In this document: piece after piece, positions 55,603 to 64,000 of the stretch
Numbering within the stretch: position 1 is the first letter of the stretch
Layout: the number at the start of each line of letters is the position of its first letter
Assembly (NCBI GenBank): GCA_964019055.1
Contig: OZ025209.1
Location: forward strand, 13,500,981-13,564,980
DNA: 64,000 bases
Direction of reading: 5' to 3'
Source of the DNA: Anthopleura xanthogrammica
Taxonomy: Eukaryota > Cnidaria > Anthozoa > Actiniaria > Actiniidae
Position numbers and translations under genes: made by a program
The notes under the pieces: model-generated
The model's database searches: none
Told to the model about the DNA's origin: nothing
What the model saw: the letters and a program-made list of their open reading frames with translations, nothing else

Positions 55603-56640
55603 TACCTTCCTTGGAAATTCTCAGCTGTCATATAAATGGAAAAACTTATAAAGATGTCACTAGGTTGTCTTTACATAATTATTGGTGATATGTCAGTAAT
55701 AGTAGAATATTTTAAGCTGAGGTTAATCAGTAGGATAATCTCTCCTCTCACCTCACGATTGAATAGTGGGCAGGATCCCGAATTTTGGGGATGTCTAAAA
55801 TGAAAAAAGTGATGATATAGTGATGTCATGAATGATCCTGATCTGACTGTTTTTACTTACATTTATTTGGGGGTGGCTGGTGTAACAATGGACACCACCT
55901 GGAGCCCGCTGACGGGTATTGAATTGTGATCGACTACTAGCAGACACAGTTTTTCCTACTGTAGTTCATGAACCGTTTACTGAGAATAAAGTTTACCCAA
56001 CTACTAAGTCATTTGCATGGATCTATCAATATTTTTAAAAAGGACAAGAAGGTATCATTGCCTTCAGGTTGAATGTGAATCATCAATTAAATGGATGAAA
56101 GATGGTTATTATACATTGTATCTGTCAGATATGTAGTAGTATCAGTGGTCAATTTTTGTCTGACCTTTGTAGATCTGAAATAAACAAATATTCAGATTAT
56201 TTAGTGAGAAATAAAATTGATAAATAAGCGTTTCCTGAGTCGAAAAGCTTCTAAGGATGAGACCTCAGTTTTGCAATTATTTTTTTTTGATTCTGGTTGG
56301 CTAATATTGTTATTCAGATCAGCTGGCTACCCCTCCCATTACCTCCCCTCCCCTCCCCTCCCCTCCCCCTTAGTACTACCTGTTCTCCAAGACCGTCAAA
56401 ACTAAAATCGATCCTTTTTGTGGCTTTTCATTATATTTTAATGCTTTGAATCAAATTTATTAGTTATAATTGGTAATTATGGTTTTATCAAAAAACCATG
56501 CGTAAAAAGTTGATGCCATTTGCTGGGCATTTAATTTTCGCGCGCATATTAAAATTACCCATAACACCTTGCGGCAAAGATAGACACATGAAAAACGCGC
56601 GTGATCGAGCAGTAAATACAACAGTACGGTCTAAAAAAAT
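55603..56640. other. Intergenic region between CHK2 and beta-glucuronidase
   Basis: CHK2 3' untranslated region with AATAAA at 55985-55990, a short CCCCT run at 56341-56370, and the beta-glucuronidase promoter. 55780-55900 resembles 37735-37865 (aaaatgaaaaaagtgatgat and atttatttggggg blocks), so a dispersed repeat is present in both places. No gene seen. Confidence 0.6.
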
Positions 56641-59600
56641 ATGCGTAGATCACGGACTATTTTACGACTGATCTCAGTTTTAATAGGATGTTTCCTTCCT
56701 TCAACAATGTCGAATCTTCCGGGAATATTGTATCCAAGAGAATCCGAAAGCCGAGAGGTGAAAGAACTGAATGGAATCTGGGATTTCCGATCAGACAAGT
56801 CGGGAGATAGGCAAGCTGGATTCCAAAATAAGTGGTATTCAAAGCCTTTATCAAAGGTATCATTAATATTAAGGATATTTTAATCTTTCCTGGACTTAAA
56901 CAAACGTTCGTAAGGAATATGTCTTCTCTTTTGATCCAAGAACATGCAATAAATTATTTAGAATTTGTACCATCGCAAATTGAAAGCAGATTTAATTTAA
57001 GCTTAATTAGAGGGGATTCCTATTTCTCCAAAAAAAAAAAAACCGTTTAAATTCAAAGTTTGTGTATGCAATTTTGAAATCTTTCAAAAGCAGAATAGAA
57101 ATTTAAGGAGTCGTGTATATATTTATAAGAATAAGAAACCAGACAGTTGTTACTCAACTTTAGTTAGAGACGTCAAATCTCTGAATAATTAACAAAAGAA
57201 AAAAGTTGAACATTACTAGTAAAACTCTTTAGGAAATAGAAGAAAAAAAAATTATATTCTGGGATAATGAAGTAGAATTACAATTGAAGTAAGTCACCAG
57301 AACTGAGTTTTACATTTTCAAAAAATTTGGCTAAAAAAATAGTTAGAGCATTTGCTAAAGGTGCCAAAAAGGATGCATGCCACCTTCAAAACTCCTGTAG
57401 TACCTGTCTCTTTTGTCAAAACAACCAACTTGGGGTCGTTTATATGGAATTTTAGGTTTCCTATTCAAGATTAGGCCATAGATATTTTGCTAATCATCTC
57501 TTGGATCAAGACTTATATAATTTGCTTCTAACACCACAGGAAGCCCAATCATATAAAGTTCACTACTTTCTCACGTATCACTGGCTGCTACTTTCTTTAT
57601 AGACGGATATTTTCACAGGCAGCCAAATCTACTGTACTTTACAGTTCAACAACAAGCAATATAAATGCAAAAAATTCGTAGTTACCAAAATGTGAATTAC
57701 TTGTAAGACCTGCCATATCTAGTGCAGTTGTTATTTTTACGAAAAATGCCATAATTTAACGGTTTTTCTTACCTCATATCCCCTTCTTCTAAAAAGTTGA
57801 AATTTAACATCAAATTGAATTTAAAATTCGACTTCCAGCCTTTCCACTTATTTAGACGAGGGGAAAAAATAACAACTACACTAGTCATATGGCAAGTCTT
57901 ACCAGTATATTCTGTGATTTTATTGCAAAAAAATCACATTTTGGTAACTACAAATTTTACGTATTAAATATTGCTTGTGTTGAGCTTTACAGTACAGTAA
58001 GAAGGTAAAGAAACTATGTTTAATGTCAGTAGTTCCTTCAGCTACGTGGCTGGTATCAATGGAAGCTGACGGAAGTAGATTGGGCTGCCTGTATAATTTT
58101 TTTACTTATTCCTTGCTGTTTTTGTTAGAATGGCTCTGACTACATGAAATTTGGTTCTAGCATAGAGCAGGATGCAAAAGAAAGAATATAATAGAAATCT
58201 TGAATTCTCCAAAAATTTCTGAAAAAATGAATTTTTTTTATCAATCACATTTACTGTGATATATTGACAACAAAAAACGAGCTTGGGCTCCCTGTGCTGG
58301 TTTGAGTAAGTTTTTGATTGATGGACACGACAGGTTTTACAAGTCTTATTTTCTTACCATTCTGAATTTGATGTTTGAACTTTCAGTCAGGGAGTGTGAT
58401 TCCAATGCCGGTTCCATCAAGTTACAATGATATTACACAAGATAAATCTCTCAGGGATTTCATAGGATGGGTGTGGTATGAACGAGAGGTGTTTGTTCCC
58501 AGTTCATGGAGGAATAATAGCACAAGGGTGGTGTTACGATTTGAAAGTGCACATTACTACAGCATTGTGGTAAGTATAAAAGTGTCACATATAAGCATAC
58601 TTATAAACAGTAAACCCAGAATACACTACTTTGCTAATACAAATTTTCTCTCATTCCAGTTTAATCAGGGGGCAAAATGACAATGGTGTTGCACGGCCAC
58701 ATTTTGTCTCATTAATTCAAAAAATTTGCCCCCTGAGTAAACTGGAATGAGAGAAAATTTGTATTAGCAAAGTAGTGTATTCACTAATCACACTCTACAT
58801 TGTGCTATTTTCAAGTATCACACACTTATTTTAGCCTGTATCACGCGTCATCCATAACCCCTGTCCCACCCTGTTCTAGCTTATTTTAATTAAAGTGCTT
58901 TATTTCATTTTTTATTTTTGATGCTTGCAAAATGTACACAGGTCTTTCCTGTTGTTTCATCTTACATAAAACATAAAACAATTATTCACAAATTCACCTT
59001 TGAGGCGATAGGCTTTCACGTGGTGACATAGTGTTACGGTCACCAAAAAGTTCGGACATTGTTGTTGAATTGCCATAGGATCGTACTAACTTTTGTACAA
59101 TTTATTGACTTGATTTGTTTATTCTGTTCTCAAAATTTTAGCGAAACTATCTAAATACTTTATTTTTAAAGAAGTTTTGCTAAGATTTAGAGAACAGAAT
59201 AAACAAAACAAGTAGATAACTTGTAGAAAAGTTAGTACGATCCTATGGCAATTCAACAACAATGTCTGAACTTTTTGGTGACCATAACACTACGTCACCA
59301 TGTGAAAGCCTATCCCCTCAAAGGTGAATTGGAATTTCTTAGGCCGGATGAATTCATTTCTCTGTTCTGGCTTCATTTTTTAGTGGGTTAATGGCAAAGA
59401 GGTCATGCAACACAATGGAGGACACTTACCATTTGAAGCTGATGTTACGACATTCCTTCACTATGATCAATCCAATAGGATAACAGCAGCCATCAATAAT
59501 ACCTTGTCGCCAACTACTCTTCCTCCAGGAGAGATAGAATACCCTAGTGGTGGAGACGGGTGAGCAAAAAGAAATTTGTTATATGGCATTTTTTATCACA

Positions 59601-62600
59601 GTAACATATCAAGTTACATGGGAGTAGGAAACTGGTGTTTCGTTGTTTTCTATATACACCTACTTCAATAAAGGTTGTCACAGCTGAAAGCAACGAGCAA
59701 CAGGCCAAGACCACCTGCAAACAATATATGCCTTAATAGACCTCATCGCCTTGGGTGTAATGTTGTCCCATTTCAGACCACGTGTCATTCCCTAGAGTAT
59801 CATTTCTTTGTTTAACGGTTGCGCATGAGAAGATACATGAATATGGATACAACTGAAACAAAGAATCTTATTCTCAAGAGAATGACACGTGGTCTGAAAT
59901 GGGACAACATTACCCCAAGCCGATGAGGTCTATTAGCTGAAGATTCGGGAGCTGCAGCCTACCATTACAAAACAACTAAAATAATCTGGTCTATATGATG
60001 AATAAGGAGTAAAATGCATATATTCTTTGTCGTCTTGTGTTGTTGCTAGTTGCTTGTTGCTTTCAGCTACTACAACCTTTTTGAAATAGATGTATATGGT
60101 CAACATCTAGTTCTTCCATAGTATTCCTATGGCTTTCTTAGAACATTATAGTTCCTATCATTTAAATGGCATCCATATTACATGATGAGCAACCTGTAGC
60201 TATGGGTCCATGCATGCAGCCACTCACACGGCATCAATAATAGACACCTATGGCTCATTTGCATAAACACAGTTTCCATGACAAGCTTTGTTACCACTAC
60301 AGTTATCACTCATATGGCTGCCATTACCATAGCATTTGCATTTCTTGTTTGGGAAACCTGTGGTCATGACATTCACATTGTTACCATGGTTTCATGACAC
60401 TCGTATGGCTTTTTATAAAGACGTTGTTGTTCCTCAACACTCAAATGACTTTCATAGAAAATAACACAAGTTTACCTCATTTGCATCAAAGTCATATAAT
60501 TATAGTGCATGTACATCTCACTTAATAGACCTCATCGGCTTGGGTGTAATGTTGTCCCATTTCAGACCACGTGTCATTCCCCAGAGTATCATTTCATTGT
60601 TTAATGGTTGCACATGAGAAGATACATGAATATGGATACAACTCAAACAAAGAATCTTATTCTCAAGAGAATGACATGTGGTCTGAAATGGGACAACATT
60701 ACCCCAAGCCGATGAGGTCTATTAGGTGTACAGATAGAAAATCTACTCTCAAACTGCATGGTAAATATAAACAACCAAGTTTTTGGCTATTTTTTGGGGC
60801 TGGGTAGTCCAAGTGTTTTGTAGCTATTTTATCTTTACAAAAAAGCTTACAAATTAAATAAAAGAGCTAGGTTTACATTTTTTCTTTCATGAGAGTAACT
60901 TTTTGATTCCCCTTGCATTTCCATCCAGGTATCCTCCAGGCTACTTTGTTCAGAAATACTCATTTGATTTCTTCAACTATGCCGGCATCCACCGACCAGT
61001 AAAACTCTACACTACCCCTGTAGTGTACCTCTCCGACATCACCATTACAACATCCCTCAACAACCAGGCAGGAGTAGTAGATTTTGTCAGCGTTGTCGGA
61101 GCAATAAGTACAGTACCAAGAGATGATATTTCTATGGAATACCAGTTGTTAGACAAGGAAGGCTATGTTGTTGCCAGTACAGGTGGTAAGGGATTGTTTG
61201 AAGGGCAACTGACTGTTAAAAATCCAATACTTTGGTGGCCAATTGGAATGAGTAATCAGACAGCATACATGTATACACTGAAGGTGAGTGGAATCCACTG
61301 CTTCTGGTATTAAGTAATGAAGTTGCAGCCTATAACAATAAGGCCCAGTTCAAACGTCAATCTTCTTATGAGCCGACCCTTATGACATCGAAGAAGCCTC
61401 AATCTTGAACAAAATTAGTTATTACAAAACGGGAATTTCAAAAAATTACTTCATTTCTCACTTTTAACTTTATATTTCCAAAGTATCTCCCCTCCCCCTA
61501 TCCAATGTTGAAAACTAGAAAACAAGTGAAAAGTGTGAAGAACATCAAAAGTTTTTCACAAAAAGGGTAATGTAACAACAGTTTTGTCCAATATTGCTGG
61601 CTTATTATCTATTTTTTTTTAACGTGTTTGGCTAATGAGAAGTTCGACATTTGAACTAGGCCTTAGTGATGTATGCTAGTTCCAAGGTAACACCTGCAGC
61701 AACCCCTGTCCAACATGGAGAATCTAATATAGAGGAGAGTTAATAGCCAAGTATGCACAACGAAATGCAGTTTTTAGATTATCCACCTTTAATAGGGGAT
61801 AAACTGTCCTGACTAGGTAGTTTGCCAATGAAAAACTGACATTCAAGTGTCAACAAAATTCCATCCATTTTGTTACAACTCCAGGTATCTACAGTCTCCA
61901 GTTCAAGGGTGCTCACAGATGTGTATCGTATACCAGTTGGTATAAGGACTGTTAAAGTAGAAGGTGCAAAGTTCTTGATTAACAACAAGCAATTCTACTT
62001 CAAAGGCTTTGGCAAACATGAAGATGCTAATGTGAGTTGATAATTATATTATTGTAATAATAAAACCTATAATCAAGTATTGCTAAACTAGATGGTGACT
62101 GTGTTAAAAGCGGGTGATAAAGAGGAGGGTGATGTTGATGTTGCTGGTGATGGGATAAGTAATGATTGAAAGTTGATGTTGTTGTTGGTGGTGTTGATGT
62201 TGCTGGTGATGGGATACATAATGATTGAATGGTGGTGGTGATGGTGGTGGTGATGATGATGAGTGATATTTGATGATGCTGGTGATGACTGTGTTGAAGG
62301 CCAGTGGTAAAGAGAATGAGGGTAACGTTAATGTTGATGACCATAAATAAATAAATAAATAACTTTTGTACATGATGGTGTAGGTAATGATTGAATGATG
62401 ATTTCGATAGTGATCATGATGATTGATGATGTTTATAACTATAAAGATTGCTAATGTTGATGGTGATGATGATCATTGAAGATGGTAATCATCATCATGA
62501 TAATTGATGCTGATGATAATGATTATGTTAATGATGTCCATTTATGATGCTAACGATGACAATAATGACCATTGATGATACTAATGATAATGATGATGGT

Positions 62601-63459
62601 CATCATGATGGTAATTGATATTGACAATGGTAAAAAATATTAAATAAACTCCTCCTTAGATCCGAGGTAAAGGACTGGATTATGCCATTATCACCAAGGA
62701 CTTCAACCTCATGAAATGGATGGGAGGGAACTCATTCCGTACAAGTCATTATCCATATGCAGAAGAGATCATGGACATGGCAGACCAGCAGGGTATTGTG
62801 GTTATCGATGAAAGCCCTGGTGTTGGTATAAATGAGTGAGTAATCTCAGGAAAAAGTCAATGCTTATCAGTTCAAAGCCACGTGACAGAGTGAAAATAGT
62901 TACCATGGTAACACACGAGGGCCGGAGACCCAAATGCGTGACCTGCACAAACGTACCTCAGCAGAGTAAAAGTTGTCTAAAATTCTGCCTGATTTTACGA
63001 ATTCGTTGCAGCGAAATTCTTTTTATCGCGACCCTTGGTTTTCAAACGTTAAATAGTAGGATTTTCTTTTGTTCAATCACTCATGAAGAACGGAGCTTGC
63101 AAATAAACCATGTTAATGTGTAGTAAGAGCGGGAAGACGTGTACCCAACTGGGTGTAACTTAAACTCAACCGAACACATTGTTTACAACAAAATATATAA
63201 TGAACAAGCATAGAGACAAATATAACAACAACAACAACAAAAAACATTTCAAAGACACTAAATATTGACTTACCTAACATTCAGAAAATTATTTCGTTGA
63301 CGATATTTTTAGAGAGAACTTTAGTTCGGAGTCTCTGAAGCATCATCTTGAAGTTATGGAGGAACTGGTCCGTCGCGACAAGAACAGACCAGCGGTAGTC
63401 ATGTGGTCAGTAGCCAATGAACCCAGGGCCGATATACCAGCAGCTGCCACGTATTTCAA
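56641..63459 (+). CDS. GUSB: Beta-glucuronidase, 5' part (GH2 family)
   Basis: Lysosomal or secreted glycoside hydrolase removing glucuronic acid from glycosaminoglycans and conjugates. Exons seen: 56641-56856, 58387-58569, 59384-59559, 60929-61283, 61885-62031, 62660-62835, 63313-63459; about 466 residues, and the last donor (phase 2) leads out of the window. A hydrophobic stretch at 8-20 is a signal peptide. [18 protein letters not shown] to [17 protein letters not shown] is the jelly-roll domain, followed by the immunoglobulin-like domain. The TIM barrel begins with KHEDANIRGKG and [12 protein letters not shown]. Acid/base Glu454 is in WSVANEP. The nucleophile Glu and C-terminal third lie past the right edge. 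Human DECPG is DESPG here. Introns are dense with foldback elements. Confidence 0.95.
57616..58092. mobile_element. Long imperfect foldback element
   Basis: Outer ends caggcagcc (57617) and ggctgcctg (58083). Inner inverted blocks: aagcaatat/atattgctt, gtagttaccaaaatgtga and tcacattttggtaactac, agttgttatttttacg and ataacaact. About 480 bp, in intron 1 of beta-glucuronidase. Confidence 0.8.
58619..58782. mobile_element. Foldback element with near-perfect 55-bp arms
   Basis: Arms 58619-58675 and about 58726-58782 are nearly exact reverse complements (aatacactactttgctaata and its complement). It starts only 50 bp after the exon 2 donor. Confidence 0.88.
58991..59330. mobile_element. Foldback element with about 150-bp arms
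   Basis: Left arm from aattcacctttgag and right arm ending ctcaaaggtgaatt. Most of the length pairs, including gatcgtactaacttttgta and ggcaattcaacaacaatgtc blocks. It ends about 55 bp before exon 3. Confidence 0.88.
59734..59935. mobile_element. MITE family C, copy 2
   Basis: Begins taatagacctcatcg and ends cgatgaggtctatta; inner arms cccatttcagaccacgtgtc and complement. About 95% like the copy at 60523-60724, just 590 bp away. In intron 3 of beta-glucuronidase. Confidence 0.9.
60523..60724. mobile_element. MITE family C, copy 3
   Basis: Same ends and length as 59734-59935, same intron and same orientation. Both are bounded by TA-rich flanks (TTAATAGACC...GGTCTATTA), which would fit a TTAA or TA target. 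Confidence 0.9.
62095..62640. repeat. GATGAT-rich low-complexity region
   Basis: Imperfect gatgatg/gttgatgttgctggtgatg units. One 60-70 bp block, gatgttgctggtgatgggat, is repeated at about 62130 and 62205. Between exons 5 and 6 of beta-glucuronidase. A shorter similar run is at 19540-19635. Confidence 0.85.
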
Positions 63460-64000
63460 GTGAGTTAGACCTCGATAAACATACCTTCATGCTTCACGAT
63501 GAATCAGTAATTATTATGAGTGCGCGGAAGTGACGTCATAGCGTAATGCACGTTACGTTGTCGCTGCAATGTTGGTGGAATTTAACAAAAGATTTTTTTA
63601 GCCTCATTTGTCAGAAATATTAACAATATTATTTGTTATTTCACCCTCTTGGGAATGATTGCAACCATCAATAAAGGCTCACATTAGGTGTTATGTTTTT
63701 TTCATTTCATCAGTTTCACGCGTCATTCCCTTGAGTATCATTTCTTTCTCTGAAGCCTGGTTCACACTAGCGACGCAAGCATAATGTTTTGTTCTACCCC
63801 AATATAAAGGGGTTAATTTATATAAGATAATCTGCGCTTGCACATGTCGTTATGCTTTTGCTTGCGTCGCTGATGTGAACTAGGTTTGAGATTTGAAAGC
63901 TAATAAGAGCCCATGGTCAATAGGTTTATCGAGATATGGGGACAATGAAACCTGCATGACATTCTTTACAAGGCAAGCGCGATGCATCAAGCCTATCATT
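63460..64000. other. Start of beta-glucuronidase intron 7
   Basis: Begins with the GTGAGT donor at 63460. No further exon is recognised before the window edge; a MITE of family B lies inside. Confidence 0.6.
63765..63886. mobile_element. MITE family B, copy 2
   Basis: Ends cctggttcacactagcgacg and, inverted, cgtcgctgatgtgaactagg; inner aagcataa blocks. Compare 18005-18183; this copy is about 60 bp shorter. Confidence 0.8.

Noticed and set aside
59733..60724. Segmental duplication of an intron part
   Set aside because: Only the two 200-bp elements are alike; the sequence between and beside them is not, so two insertions of one MITE fit better.
62027..62373. His/Ser/Thr-rich antisense frames in beta-glucuronidase intron 5
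   Set aside because: Translation of the GATGAT low-complexity run.

Overview
The window is nuclear DNA of an animal: short exons, long AT-rich introns, many small inverted-repeat transposons, SINEs and microsatellites. A galaxin-type di-cysteine repeat protein, together with this gene and repeat style, suggests an anthozoan cnidarian (coral or sea anemone). That assignment is an inference; the species cannot be fixed from the sequence.

Layout, left to right. (1) 1391-15389 (+): a galaxin-like gene with a signal-peptide exon, three duplicated acidic mini-exons, a 3 kb intron filled with heptamer arrays and inverted repeats, and one exon of about 10.2 kb made of some 117 copies of an 87-bp (29-codon) tetra-cysteine unit. 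The spliced product is about 3,511 residues. (2) 17247-23445 (+): bleomycin hydrolase, 8 exons. (3) 24920-25861 (+): a single-exon, membrane-anchored LicD/fukutin-like protein whose aspartate motif is degenerate. (4) 28028-36584 (-): SRRM2/Cwc21-type splicing factor, 10 exons, 1,006 residues. (5) 37316-39611 (-): NAD(P)-binding protein like biliverdin reductase B, 4 exons. (6) 40012-48021 (+): eIF3 subunit I, 8 exons, with a young but broken Ty3/Gypsy LTR retrotransposon in intron 3. (7) 48970-55602 (+): checkpoint kinase CHK2, 15 exons. (8) 56641-63459 (+): beta-glucuronidase, first 7 exons; the gene runs off the right edge.

Genes 2 and 4-8 are conserved single-copy housekeeping genes with unrelated roles (proteolysis, splicing, redox, translation, DNA-damage signalling, lysosomal glycan turnover); I see no functional cluster. 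The BLVRB-like gene and eIF3I diverge from a 400-bp shared upstream region.

The most unusual object is the giant galaxin-like gene: extremely Arg/Tyr/Cys-rich, dibasic pairs in every repeat, an acidic leader, and strong DNA-level homogenisation of the array. Exon borders were placed by eye from GT/AG signals, reading-frame phase and remembered family sequences; no search or RNA evidence was available.
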